Shown: positions 12,108 to 23,702, counted from the first letter of the stretch. The stretch is 64,000 nt of DNA from Polytrichum commune (GCA_950295325.1 OX485803.1:6758001-6822000), one strand, 5' to 3'. Program-made: numbers and translations. Notes: a model not told the origin generated them from the letters alone.

Positions 12108-13346
12108 GTGAGTGATGTATTACTTGGACAATTTTGAATGTAAAAGTTAAATATGTGATTTATTTGTAGAAATAGACTTTAGAAAAGTTGAAAATCAAAT
12201 TTTTTTCAAAAATAAGTGGTTTAGGTTAATTTTAAAAATAAGAATCATATAAAAATTGGTGTTTTATGGACTAAGTTGGGTAACCTTCAAGGGCCAGGGG
12301 GCATGAATAGGATACTGGACATAACCATTTGGTGCCATCTGTTGTAGACCCTCCTATCATGGAGATCTATGGCTTAGATTGAGGACGGAGGATGACAAAG
12401 ATTATGCTATAGGGGAGGTCGTCCTCTTCCCCAATCTTGAAATGCCACCTCAAACACCAAGTGGTAATGAACTTAAGTTATTTTCATTGAAACAACCTAG
12501 GTAAGATAATGCACTAAATTTTTTTCGTAAGGAATTTTATGTCATTCTGGTAACTTTTCTAACGAGACTTCTTATGAACAAGTTTACAAGTATTGTCATC
12601 CCAACTTACTTTTAGTTCATCCAAATGCCCCTTATTGCAACAAAGTTTGATATATTCTACATCCTAACATTTATGTAATGAAATGTTGTCGTGGATGGAC
12701 AGCTCTAGCCAGTCGAAGCTTTTAGCTAGCTAAATAGTTGCCCACGTAGTTAGTTGTTCAAGGTCTGCATGGATGTTTGAACTTTGGATGAAAAAACAAT
12801 TATTAAGTGACAATAATTGCAACATTGTAAACCTCTAATGCCCAAAGTTCTTTTCACAAGGAATGGCAAATAATGTGAAGTTTGCATTTAGTGTTGGTGA
12901 CACTACACATGCAATTTACAAATAGTATTGAGCAAGACAAATAGAATAGGTGACACTAAATACAAATAGTAGTGAGCAATACTTGAGTTTAGTATAGTCA
13001 TTATAAGGGCCGCAACTCTCCCACATACATAAGGTATGTGGGTGTTATTTGGTTCCTCTTCTAAATCAAAGCCCTATACTTAATTGGTATGTGATGCGGT
13101 GAGGATCAAAGAGCAAACACCATAAAGACACATGTTTAAAAGAAATTGGACTATGTCTTTGAATATCACTAACTACTATACACTTAATAGTGAGCGCAAC
13201 TTGGAGGACCTACGTACTTCAATTAAGAAATGAATCAAATCGCACTTTCAATAATCATAACTAAAATCAAGGGAGGTCCAATTTTCAATCCAATTTCTAT
13301 TGATGCTTTGTCATAGATTTCCCAATACAACACAAGTTTTGTTGTG
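12108..13346. other. Intergenic AT-rich DNA
   Basis: Contains a diverged dispersed-repeat segment around 13060-13260, related to 11160-11320, and a short degenerate local duplication near 12880-12985. No gene is recognised. Confidence 0.35.
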
Positions 13347-13349
13347 TAA

Positions 13350-14065
13350 GGGCCACTTCACACACGAGCCAAGAGCCATGACCATGAAATTGTGAGAGCC
13401 CAAAAGAAAGAGTCCAAAGGCCGTCCCAAGACAAGTGCATAATCATGTAGTTTGGTCACGGACCCTCAAGTGTACTGTGAAGTCATATGTGACCATGCCC
13501 TCAACCAAATGCTATTTCAATGAATTTCTATTCATGTGGGTCCTCATGCATGATAAAATAGAATAAATCAATAATTTTGAGCCTTCGAAGTGCCATGGTC
13601 TCCTGGTTTTATTTTTATTTATTTATTTATTTTTGAGACAGAAAGGCCGACAGGCCCGCACCAAAGCACAATAGGTAGTTGACCACTTGGCAAGTTTTCC
13701 ATCAAGTAGAGATGAGATTTCACAACCAGGATTCGAACCGCCAACCTCTTCCTTGAGACTTGGGTATCTCTCCACCATCATCTGGTAGTTTAGGGTCATC
13801 TTGGACCATGGTCTCCTGGTTTTGTGTTAGACCTACCTCCAAGAGGTGGTTTTTGAAAATAGTCCAAGTGACCATGAAACATGATCCATTCGATGCCATG
13901 TAAGAATCCATGTAGACCTTACATCCATCTTGCTTTCACTCACATACTCCATTGGTCCCTCAAGCATAGTGTGAAGCAAACTTGGACCGGCTCCGCCTTT
14001 TCCACCAATGAGAGTGCTTGAAGTATAATGGTCATGGGCCTTCAGCCTTGTGTGTGAAGTGGCCC
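13350..14065. mobile_element. Tourist-like element, family 2, copy A (interrupted by a SINE)
   Basis: Terminal inverted repeats start GGGCCACTTCACACACGAG on the left and, reverse-complemented, GGGCCACTTCACACACAAG on the right. TAA is duplicated on both sides (13347-13349 and 14066-14068), as in PIF/Harbinger elements. Subtracting the nested SINE and one copy of its 18-bp target duplication leaves about 503 bp. That is essentially the same as copy B at 31849-32917 after its own insertion is removed (about 499 bp). No transposase gene is present. Confidence 0.9.
13611..13805 (-). mobile_element. tRNA-derived SINE nested in the Tourist-like element
   Basis: A 195-bp insert is flanked by a perfect 18-bp target duplication (13593-13610 and 13806-13823). 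Copy B of the host element has a single uninterrupted version of that site. Read on the minus strand, it carries the polymerase III B box GGTTCGAATCC near 13732-13742 and ends in a (TAAA)-type tail, seen on the plus strand as TTTATT repeats at 13611-13634. The A box is less clear. The long target duplication, B box and A-rich tail together are diagnostic of a SINE. Confidence 0.85.
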
Positions 14066-14520
14066 TAAATCTACTTGTTAGAAGTTGGAGAACACGAAAA
14101 ACGAATCGAATAACAGCCACATATCTTACGTACCTATAATGTAATGTCACATGTCTTACTCAAAAAATAATAATAAATAAAATAAAATAAAAATAATCAC
14201 AAGAATATGCTTCTATTCACACTCTTGCTATTCTTGTTGACCTAGGTCCTGCATAAGCCTAATAAAAAAAACAGACTACAGTACCTTACATACTTATTTG
14301 GGTGAGCTTAAGATAATATTATTTTGGTGGTTGGTATCAGTGGGGGCAGGGGATGGAAAAGTGAGTGGGATGACAAAATATCTCCCCTTTCATCCATCCG
14401 AAAGCCACCACTCAGAGGTGTCCGCCCTCACAGTACACAAGAGAGAGACACAGAGGAATGCTTCAGTGATTGCCAGGCATGTCTTTCGCAACAGTCTTAC
14501 ACTTCCTTACCGACGTGACA

Positions 14521-14563
14521 AAGAAAGAAAGAAAGAGAGAAAGAGAGAGAGAGAGAGAAAGAT
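14521..14563. repeat. GA-rich microsatellite upstream of PMI
   Basis: An imperfect (AAAG)n tract runs into (GA)n just upstream of the probable PMI transcription start. Such GAGA tracts are common in plant core promoters, but a role here is inference. Confidence 0.7.
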
Positions 14564-14599
14564 CATGCAGGGGGCCTGAATAATGCACGTGAATAATGG

Positions 14600-14730
14600 A
14601 CCACGACGAGACCGTAGCAGTGCTACTCTCGTCGACTCCGGCTGATGAGCTATTTCTTCGCGACGATTTATGCTCAAGTTCGGATTTGTGAGGAGTCACG
14701 AAATCTTATGCTATCTCGCATCATCATCTG
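14600..14730 (+). promoter_or_regulatory. Probable 5' untranslated exon of PMI
   Basis: A GC-richer stretch ends at a good splice donor, CTG|GTGAGC, at 14730/14731. A TTAGGGTTTC telo-box-like motif follows at about 14752. The leader intron would end at an AG shortly before the ATG (16769, 16775 or 16786). The transcription start is not fixed by the sequence. Confidence 0.45.
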
Positions 14731-16769
14731 GTGAGCCACCTGCGCTCTCGCTTAGGGTTTCAGCTCTACTTTTTAGTTCTTTCGGTTGTGATGATTTTGT
14801 TGCGGTGTCTGTTCTAGGAGGCCCTGTGGATCACTGCCCTGTTAGTATCCAGGTTATTTCCCTTGTCTTTCTGGACCTTGGAGGATCAATGTTGCAACTA
14901 CTGCTGCTCCAATGTTGTAGCCAGGGTTCGTACGTTTGAATTGTCGAGATTTTGGTGATTTTAGCGAGAGGTGGTTTTTTGAAGGATTTGGAGTTAGAAG
15001 CAGAATTTCGCAATTCTGTTGCGAATCTCTTCTGGGTTTCTCCGGCTACATCCTTGGAGGAGGAGTTTTTTTAATTGCTGTTTCATTTACTTGAGTGGAG
15101 TGTTCCTATTATGAAATTGCCAAGATTTTGGTTGTGCTTTCGTTCTGTTTCTAGCAGGCCTATAAATGTAGGCGTAAATAAGATATTTGTTGGCCAAAAT
15201 TTGCCATCATGTGGGTGATTGAAACGTGTCATCATGTGAGTAAATGGAAGTTCTTATAAGATGACATGTAAATTGAATTTAGGCAGATACGTGCCCAATC
15301 AGAACTGAACGTACGGTATTGGTTCTCGGAGGATCAATGCTGCAATTATTGCTCAGTGTAGCAAGGGTTTGTACGTTTGAATTGACGAGATTTTGGTAAT
15401 TTTAGTGAGCGGTAGTTTCTGAAGAATTGGAGTTAAGAAGCAGAATATTTAACTCTGCGAATCTCTTCTCGGTCTCTTAATCTACATCTTCCAGGTTATT
15501 GCCCTCTTTGTGAATTCTTGGATGGTTGATGTGTCAACTGCTGTTTCAAGTACTTGAGTGAAGGTTCCAGTTCTGAATTGCCAAGATTTTTTTTAGTGAA
15601 TAGGAGCTTAGCATAGGATATCTGTGGCTAGTTTTACCGACTTTGATGGAGTGGTAGATGTTCAAAGATGTGGAGTTACCAGCAGAATTTGCATTCCTGT
15701 AGATCTCTTCTCAGGAATTTTTGGGCCTACATTATGCAAGTCCTTTGCTCGCATCATTTTCTTGGAGGATGAATATGTCAACCACTGGTAACTCTAGTGA
15801 TGGTTTCTAGAGTTGGATTGCCAAGATCCTCGTGATTGCATTGAATATCCTCAGTGTTTGCATGAAAGGAAGGAGGCTTGAAGAGGGAATTGTTCTTTGT
15901 TATACTTGTTTGTTGTTGAGGATGTGATCTGTTAGCTTTACTATTTGTGTTGTTTCTAGCTGTAGACGAATAAGACTTTAGCACTGGAATCGGTGGAAAG
16001 TTCAAGGTGTGCTTACTCGGTGGCATAGCTTACCTACCTGTTGCCAAGGTTCAGAAAACACAATCAATTGAGTTGTAATACTAAGTTGTGATGTAACTAA
16101 GTAACGTCCTCATTTAAAATTTAGTAGGGACTGAGTTACAAATATTTGCATTCATGTGCGCTTTGTGTGTCAATATCTGTGATTCTCTATAGTCAATTAG
16201 TGGCGTTCAATCTCGAAAATTTGGAGGAGCCCCTGGGTTGAGTCCTTCTTGCATGTACACCTCAAGATTGATGTACAATCCTACAAGTCAATCATAAATT
16301 GTACACCTCGATCATCTTGTAGCTGACATACACGGCCTATGAACTGTCAAAATTGCTGCACTTCTTTGTTGTAGTTCAATACTTAGGACTGAAAGTGACT
16401 AGTAACAACTGGATGAGATTGAATGTTGATCCATAACCTTGATTAGGTGGCTGTAATCGAGATTTACTAATTAGCATACTTGCACCAAAGCTCTTTCTAT
16501 GTGAACAGACAGAGATGTTTACTCATTCTAAATGATAATAGGACTCTGGATAAGAATGCCTTATCCCTTACCTCTTAAGCTTAAAGCTTATTGCATTCTA
16601 CTATTTCCAGCAGTCACTTCTTTTGGAACATCTTTGTTGTGTTGCCATCTTGGAATACTGCCGACATTCCATCTTCGTACTGATCTTCAATCTTATTGTT
16701 TAGTTGCAATACTGAATTGGATTAGATGGATTGAGCAGTGATAACTTGTGTTATGCTCTCTTGGAGCAG
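14731..16769 (+). other. PMI leader intron with degenerate tandem duplications
   Basis: Three diverged copies of one segment follow each other (about 14875-15145, 15325-15590 and 15640-15830). They share GGATCAATG, GTACGTTTGAATTG, a GCAGAATT..AATCTCTTCT module and ATTGCCAAGAT. No coding exon is recognisable, and plant leader introns of this size are not unusual. Confidence 0.45.
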
Positions 16770-16796
16770 GAGCAGTCATCTTGTAGAGTAGTACCA

Positions 16797-18761
16797 ATGT
16801 TGCAGCTGCAGTGTGCTGTCCAGCACTATGACTGGGGGCGTGTTGGTGCTGAGAGTGAGGTTGGGCGCATTCATGCTTTAGCATCAGGGGATGTCATCCA
16901 AGATGTGCCATACGCAGAGCTGTGGATGGGCACACACAAGTCTGGGCCCTCGCTGGTGCGTTTTGGGAATGAAACCCGGCCAGTCCTGCTCAAGGATTGG
17001 CTGGACGCGCACCCTGAAGCACTTGGGTCTAAAGTGGTGGAGAAATGGCAGGGAGAGTTACCATTTCTTTTCAAGGTAAATCGTCTGTTCCTTTAGCCTG
17101 AAGATGCCGATCTTCGTGCAATACTTCTTGGGAATTTTAACTTTTTCATGCAAATGATGATGAGAAGGTGGAATCGAACCAGGAGTGTCAGTGGATGTCT
17201 CATTGAAACTCACGAGGTTAAATTTTAACTTCTGCAGGTGTTGTCGGTGGCAAAGGCATTATCAATCCAGGCACATCCTGATAAAAAACTGGCCCAATTT
17301 CTCCATTCAACGCAACCCCACATCTACAAGGATCCCAATCATAAGCCAGAAATGGCTCTTGCACTGACTCCTTTTGAAGCTTTGTGCGGTTTTGTTTGTC
17401 CTGAGGTGTGCCATATTTCTCCCCCTTTCCTACTTCATGCTCTAGTTTCACTGAGCTGGCCATCGTGCTTGCTACTTCTCAGAAGCTGTTTTTCTACAGA
17501 TCAGAAGCAACTCATTAGTTTGCAAGACACACTCGATGTCTTGAAGACACATGACCAATGCCAAGAAATCCTCCACCTTAGATATAACGTGAGCCATGGT
17601 GATGTGTGCAGGAGCTAAAGAAAGCCATGGACACTGTCCCAGAGCTACGCTTGGTGTTGGGGGAGCATTTGTCGCAGTCCCTCATAGAGTTGGCGAGTAA
17701 CAAAGTGAAGGACGAAGAAGCAAAGTTGACATTGAAGACGGCATTCACAACTCTAATGTCACTGTCTAAGGATGTGGTGGCTAGTACTGTCTCAGACCTC
17801 ATTGGTCGTCTTGTGAGGGACAAGCAGGCATGTCTCTCCTCAAATGCATGGTTTTATGCCTCCTGACTCAAGTCCCTCCCTTATTTTACATGTCCTCCCA
17901 GTTTCTCTAATTTTGTGTTCTCATGCTATATTCTTGATTGTGTCAGTTAAGGTCTCACCAGAAATGCACCCTTCTTTGGCAGGTACGACAATTGACACCC
18001 AAAGAGGAGCTAGCACTGCGGCTTGAGAAACAGTACCCAGGAGACATTGGAGTGCTTTCACTATTCTTCCTGAATTACATCAAATTAGATCCTGGAGAAG
18101 CAGTTTATTTGGATGCTGATGTACCACATGCCTACTTGTCTGGTGAGATTGTGGAGTGTATGGCTGCTTCTGATAACGTGGTACGGGCAGGTTTCACACC
18201 CAAGTACATTGACACCGAGACGCTCTGTTCAATGCTCACATATAAGCAGGTTGGTTTCAGAATCCACGAGTTGATTATTCATTGCTTCCAGAGCACTTCT
18301 CAGATATTTTTCCAGTTTCCTTGGAACTTGTGTGTTCACAATCTTAATGTTGATCAAATGATCTAAATTTTATCCTGTGGTGTTGGCTGTATCCACAGGG
18401 CTTACCTGAGGTATTGACCGGCACACCCGTCAGTGCCTTTACCAAGAGATATACTCCCCCGTTTGATGAATTTGAAGTGGACCACATTCTGGTACCTGTG
18501 GGCAAGTCCACTGAAGTTGAAACAATTGGCCCTTCCATCATACTTGTTTTTGATGGAATCGGTGTCATTACTCAAGGAGACATCCAGAATGTTATTGGCG
18601 TGAAGAAAGGGGATGTCTTATTTGTAGCTGCAGGACAAACTATTGAAGTAGCAGCCACAGTAGAGGTAAATGAGGATGCCCCTCAAACACAAATGCCTCT
18701 GCAATTATACCGAGCTGGAGTTAATACTTGTTTGTATCACTCTCAACTCGCTGAAGCTTGA
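16797..18761 (+). CDS. PMI: Mannose-6-phosphate isomerase, type I
   Basis: Zinc enzyme converting fructose-6-phosphate and mannose-6-phosphate, the entry to GDP-mannose for glycoproteins, wall polysaccharides and ascorbate; plant enzymes are cytosolic. Five coding exons, all in phase 0: 16797-17075, 17238-17405, 17612-17827, 17983-18249 and 18399-18761. They give 430 residues, a normal family length. The start [15 protein letters not shown] places the family QxYDWG motif where expected. Zinc ligands are Gln104 and His106 (IQAHPDK), Glu131 (KPEMALA) and His270 (PHAYLSGE); the catalytic Arg289 lies in NVVRAG. Introns 1, 2, 4 and 5' leader have GT-AG ends. Intron 3 appears to use a GC donor (CAG|GCATGT); an in-phase GT donor at 17816 would drop four residues. 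The middle of intron 2 stays open but is not needed by the family alignment. No AATAAA is evident after the stop. Confidence 0.96.
17169..17225 (-). mobile_element. Possible SINE head remnant in PMI intron 1
   Basis: The minus strand reads GGTTCGATTCC at 17169-17179, a perfect polymerase III B box. A region resembling a SINE head lies to its right, up to about 17225. No target duplication or tail is clear, and the A box is degenerate. It ends close to the acceptor of PMI exon 2 at 17237. Confidence 0.35.
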
Positions 18762-20850
18762 AGTGGCCAAATTACTACATCAACATAGGCACAAAACGAC
18801 AACTTTATTTGTATATTTGTCATTGTTATATAGCTGTTGATACCATAGACATGCATTAGGTTTGAATCAGGTAGAATATGTATGAAAGGATTCAAACAGG
18901 ATTACACTTCGCATTGCACTGCATGTGACCCATTTCCAAGGAGAGTTGTTGTTTTTGTAACTTTATCTATAACCTGGTCATTCAGAGCCATAAATGTAGA
19001 ATCACGAGGCACTTGTCTATTTTGAATATAGTGACATCTATAACTCAGTCAGTGTATTTTGATATTTTATCTCAGTGTTTTAAGACTAATTGTCAAATAC
19101 AACATCTTACTTATTCAATGACATGTTAGAGCAATATTTGAGAGAACTGTTCTTCAGTAGTAAGTTTCAAGTAAGGGTTTTAAGATAGCAAACATCAACG
19201 GTGTTCATTACAAAATTTCTGAGCTACTGGTCAGAGGTGCCACTAACAGGCCTTTGTGTCTTTGAGGTCTTTGAGGTCTTTCACTACAGTTAGTTGAATA
19301 CAGATGCTAGCAGGCATACCAGCATATCATGGAGATTTTAGTTCAGTATGAGCTCGTGACTACACAAAATTAGGGAGTGTTCACATTTAGGTACCTCTCT
19401 GACCAATTGAAATTTGAGACTGTAGATTTGATGTGCCATATCAAAGCAATTGTGAACCAAGTCATTTTGAGCAATGGAGAATTGCATTGGATGTGCTGGT
19501 TCAGCACTGGTCTTCTACAGGTGTTTGTTACAGGTGTTTGTGCACTTGAGGATGGGTTTTACCCCTACAGCCGAAGGCGGATGTTATTGTCCTGGCAGTC
19601 ATCACTGCCTGACAATACTGGAGAGGAATTATTGTATACAAGCATACCTCTCATCCATCCAAGATTAAAAAAAAAAACTTGATTTCTATAGGTTCATTGC
19701 CAATTAATCTCAAATGCGGTCTTTCCGGTATGAAATCAACTAATAAAAGCAGCCTCCAGGTTGCATATTACTTCAGGACTTTTATGTTGGATGAATGGAG
19801 GTACACTTTATACAATAATTCCCCTCTCCGATGATACCAACATACAAATTTACATAATAATCTTCTGATTTTGAACATGTGGAGATTGAAAATTTGTGTG
19901 AACATCCTAACTACACAAAGATGTCATTCATGTGATCAGATAAGAGGCACCAATAAGAGGCACCAATTTTCTTTAGTGAGCTGCAGTATTGGACTGGACT
20001 GTTTTAGGCAATTTTGGGAAGATTACGCTTCAGCCTCTGAGGGTTAAGTTATAATGTATCATTGTTGAAGCTGGCTGTTATAGATTACTTCCAAATTTCT
20101 GCCCATTGAAACCACTCATACACTGGTCAATCTCCCATGTGAAGAACTATGTAGTTTACATTGCACTTGCTCTTCTGTACAATGCCAATTTAGTCAAGAT
20201 GTTGCCACTGTTTAATCCTTCAAGGCTTTGATCCGAACACCTTATCTTGACTAAGACTGGCACTGTGATTGACCCTCTCACACAAAGTAGTTCTCTACTA
20301 AGGCCAATGAGGGAGTTGGTCGCCACTGGTCAACCATAGCTGTTCATTTACTCAAGTAAATTCCTTGCCTACACATATTGGACAGAGGGATGACATCTCA
20401 CTTAAGATCACAGCTTATGTGGAAAGAGGCATAATTGTCTCAGTTTTGAGAACTTATGTTTGTAAAAATGCTATTCCATAATAGTTCTGATACATTAGCA
20501 GTTACGTAGAAAGGAACAAAGAGATTACACAATTGTTCTTAGAGCAATTGATGCAAATCAAGCCAGCTTCTTCTTGAAGGGCATACCAGGATGTATCTTT
20601 ATTCTCATGTATTGCAACCCAAGAATTGATGAACTGGATCTAAGCTTCCAAAACTACACCTACCAAGACTCCTTTGATCTCAGCAAAACAATAGCTGATA
20701 GAGCCAAAAGATAGGCTTCCTATCTCTGATAATGAGCCCAAATTGCAGAATATATGATGCCCTAAATAGTGCTCAGGAGCCAGTAACACAAAAAGGATGG
20801 GCAAGTTTACAGCCCAGAGAAGATTGCAGTAACTAAGCTATAGACCATTC
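18762..20850. other. Intergenic spacer between convergent PMI and RPL21M
   Basis: About 2.1 kb between two genes whose 3' ends face each other. It must hold both 3' untranslated regions and polyadenylation sites, but no canonical AATAAA stands out at a convincing position. No other gene is recognised. The open frame near 19377-19682 has no domain or exon partners. Confidence 0.4.
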
Positions 20851-23361
20851 TCAAGCCAAAACAGGAGTTGCCAGTTCAACCTTCTCTGGAGTTGCAGGTG
20901 GATTCTCTCCCTTTACTTTAGAGGACTTTTCAATTTTGACTGAAGGTGTTGTAGGTGTTGTTTCCAGGTCAATGCCTTTGATGTCCAAGATTCGCAGCCT
21001 TGTAAGTTCCTGCATTTATACATATTCAGACACAGATGAGTATTAATTCTGTGGGTACAAGAATTTATTGCCAATACTATTTAGAATCTATAGGTCAGTT
21101 TACCTTACCAAATGATCCCTTTCTTTAAAACTCTTGTATAGGATCTCTTAATTCAACAAGAAGTAATTGATTTATATTCATGCCAGCACATTCATATCTG
21201 CTTATCTGAATATAATATAGAGTACTATAATAATGTCACCAGAAGCAATTACTAAACAGTCAGTCATGGACTTCTACTAAGAGGAGTAAATTAATAAACA
21301 GGTAGCATATTGTAAGTTCAATAATCCCGTGTGCTCATGTCAAAGATGTCTAGGAAAAATGCTTGATTGCAACTTGAATGATGTAAGTAGCCTCTGATGC
21401 TTACTTGACGATGACCAGTTGTCCTTCTGTAATTTTTTCGTCTCTTCTTCTTGAAAATAATCACCTTCTCATCCAAAGCCTGCATTGAATATATGAACCA
21501 TCTGCATTTCAGTAACTTTAGGAGCAACTGCTTCTGAAAACGTGCTACAGGGCATGTATGTAGCAATCATGCTACACATCCAGAATAGATGATGAAAAAC
21601 AACATCACAAAATCCCTGATCCATTCCTTACATGTTCTTCAACAACAGCAAATACTGCCGATTTGGGCACAACAGGTCGACCAACTATTGTTTGTGTTTT
21701 TGTTCCAAGCAGAAGAACCTTGCTTAGCATCAGCTGCAAAAGAAATGGACACACTTAATCATTAACCTCACTACTTCAAGTAACATTGCCATTTCACTTC
21801 CATATTTCACCAATCTCAAAAAACAGTCTTGAAAACATAGGAATAATGTCTCAATGCCACTAAACTGCTTGAATTCCTCAAAAACTACTTCTAGTTAAAA
21901 ACTCCACCTATAAGTCTTATGCACAATCTATATCACTGCTTGGGAACACTTACCTTGTCGTTGATGTCACAGTACTTGAGCTTCTCTGTGTAGATGATAT
22001 CATTTGGTGAGACCTTGAATTGGTGAGAACCAATCTGTTTAAATGCACGAATAAAAGAAGCAAAGGTAAGTGCACATTCATACTACTCCCGTTTGCAGAA
22101 TTTCAAACAAAAAGGGCATCTGGCCAAAACAATGCAATTCATAGCGTGCAAGTAGAATCTGCTGTTAGACCCAGTATCTGCAATTCACATGTGCGATTCT
22201 TAAAAAAGGGTGGCTTAAACCCATGCTTTAACTCGGATCCCATGGGAACTCCAAGATTAAGCTGCCTAAGACAGGCTAGAATACAGCTTGAATGGGTGAC
22301 CTTCCTAGTACTTGATTTTGGGTGCACCTTACCACCTATGGTCTGCCCAATCATAGTGGGGTATCCAGGTGAACTGGATAATTCCAACCACCATATGGGA
22401 AGGTAAGGCTTGCATTTTAGTCGGAGAAGGTGTAGGCTGGCTTGTCCATGCCTGTTCAAAGTGTTCAGCTTTGAAAGGAGGTAGTAGTCTTGGGGGGGCT
22501 CTAATTCGTGTGATGCCCATTTCGGGATTACTTTTAGAGTTAGACCAACTTGAAGATGAAGCAACACCATAATTCACACCACTAGCAACAATGGAGTCAT
22601 CTCTTAGAATTTACTTGTGGCAGTAAGCGTAGAACCATACATATGAAGGTTCATCGGCATGAAACAGTAGATATACAATTTGTATTTATGGTTCTTATAA
22701 TTTACCTGTGGCGGAAGAGTAGAACCACATATATGAAGATTCATATGAATGCACCGGTAGATATGCAATTCATATGTATGGTTCTTAGAATTCACATGTG
22801 GTAGAAGATTAGAATCACACATATTGACACTTCGTATGTATACAACAGTAGATATGCAACTCATATGCATGGTTCTCAGAAATCACATGTGGCAGAAATG
22901 TAGAACCACACCTGCACAACAGCGAAAGCTTTCGGCTTTTTGTTACGACCAAAGTCTTCCTCAGTGTAGCGATCGATGACTTTGTACCCGACCTCCGCGG
23001 CCAGTGCTCTGATTGTAGGGGTCAGGCGAAAAGGTCTTGGTGGCGGTGTAATCACTGCATTTGGCTGCTCTTTATCCTCCACAGTTGCATACTCCGCTTC
23101 CTCTACTACTCCACTTTCGTCTACCCTGGTGCTGTAAACCCTGCTTGATTGACATAGACTAAAATGTGGCACGCCACGAAGCTTGGCAATCTCCTCAGCA
23201 TGACTTGACTTCGGATGTGTAACAGAAAAAGAGGAAAAACTTCTTAGTAACAAAGATTCATCGATTGCACAAGAAGAAGCTGAAGACAAGGCAGGTGTTG
23301 AGAGATGCAGAAGAGCTCTTCCAGCAGCCCGTCGAGCCAGTGCACGCACTGCTATAGACAT
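20851..23361 (-). CDS. RPL21M: Mitochondrial ribosomal protein L21 (bL21m)
   Basis: Component of the mitochondrial large ribosomal subunit, binding 23S-type rRNA; the Arabidopsis orthologue is NFD1. Five minus-strand exons, all phase 0: 23361-22912, 22034-21954, 21733-21632, 21479-21405 and 21009-20851. They give 288 residues. All introns are GT-AG. Residues 1 to about 110 are Arg/Ser/Ala-rich, begin MSIAVRALARRAAGRALLHL and contain no acidic residue early on, as in a mitochondrial presequence. The L21 core spans about 120-250: GYKVIDRYTEEDFG, FAVVQIGSHQFKVSPNDIIY, then the hallmark KVIIFKKKRRKNYRRTTGHR followed by ELTRLRIL. The last about 35 residues are a Pro/Lys/Glu-rich tail beyond the bacterial end. 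Intron 1 (22035-22911) carries a 5S-like copy and a minisatellite. A chloroplast L21 is less likely given the presequence and the KKKRRKNYRR motif. Confidence 0.95.
22208..22328 (+). pseudogene. 5S rRNA-like sequence in RPL21M intron 1
   Basis: About 121 bp align end to end with plant 5S rRNA: GGGTG start, CGGATCCCAT, GAACTCC, ATTAAGC (A box), an intermediate element, then AATGGGTGACCTTCCTAGTA (C box) and a GGTGCACC end. It is antisense to the host gene. Many substitutions make it unlikely to be a working 5S gene. Either it is a lone 5S pseudogene, or it is the 5S domain of a larger element such as a Cassandra-type TRIM terminal repeat or a 5S-derived SINE. I could not find convincing element ends in the flanks. 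Confidence 0.85.
22607..22910. repeat. Minisatellite of about 90 bp in RPL21M intron 1
   Basis: About 3.4 diverged copies of a unit of about 90 bp start near 22608, 22697, 22788 and 22879. Each contains a (C/T)TGTGG(C/T)(A/G)G..AGAACCA core and, in full copies, AGTAGATATGCAA. The right-most partial copy runs into the 5' splice site of exon 1 (22911 on the minus strand). Confidence 0.8.
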
Positions 23362-23609
23362 TTTGAAGAGAGCAATGGCAATTTCCCAGCAGTGGTGTTC
23401 TTTAGGAAATCAAGTCAGTAGTTCGGAAGCCATGTCATTAAGAAGCTCTTTCCATTTCCCAAAACCATCTGACCACCATTTCTGCAACAGAGAAATATAT
23501 CTAAAACGTTGCGAGTCACGGACTACAGCATTTACAAGATGTGGAATCAGACGTATCTAACGATTGTGGTGGTGAGGGGGAGACGATGGGATCGGCAAGG
23601 GTTTGAAGA

Positions 23610-23702
23610 GAAAAGCGTAGGGTTTGGCAAGAGAAGGAAGAGCACATTACGTAGTCCCAATGCTAAACCCTAAACCCCGAATGGAGAGAGAGAGAGAGAG
23701 AT
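23610..23702 (-). promoter_or_regulatory. Telo-box promoter region of RPL21M
   Basis: Two telo-box motifs lie 250-320 bp upstream of the start codon: AAACCCTA on the minus strand at 23618-23625 and AAACCCTAAACCCC on the plus strand at 23665-23678. A (GA)n tract at about 23685-23702 follows. Telo boxes near the transcription start are characteristic of plant translation and ribosomal protein genes. That they drive this gene is inferred from position. Confidence 0.6.

Noticed and set aside
13732-13742. Possible tRNA gene (perfect B box GGTTCGAATCC)
   Set aside because: The surrounding 195 bp cannot fold as a tRNA, has a simple-repeat tail and an 18-bp target duplication, so it is a SINE.
17406-17611. 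Extra exon inside PMI intron 2 (open frame around 17500-17590)
   Set aside because: The frame is open, but plausible acceptors are out of phase with exon 2, and the residues on either side (FVCPE then ELKKAM) are adjacent in the family.
22208-22328. Functional 5S rRNA gene
   Set aside because: Too many substitutions relative to plant 5S, a single copy, and a location inside an intron. Kept as a 5S-like pseudogene or element domain.
22604-22870. An 88-codon minus-strand frame with internal repeats
   Set aside because: It is the translation of the intronic minisatellite, immediately downstream of the RPL21M exon 1 donor.
22607-22910. CRISPR-like array
   Set aside because: Units of about 90 bp are continuous tandem repeats without unique spacers, in a plant intron.
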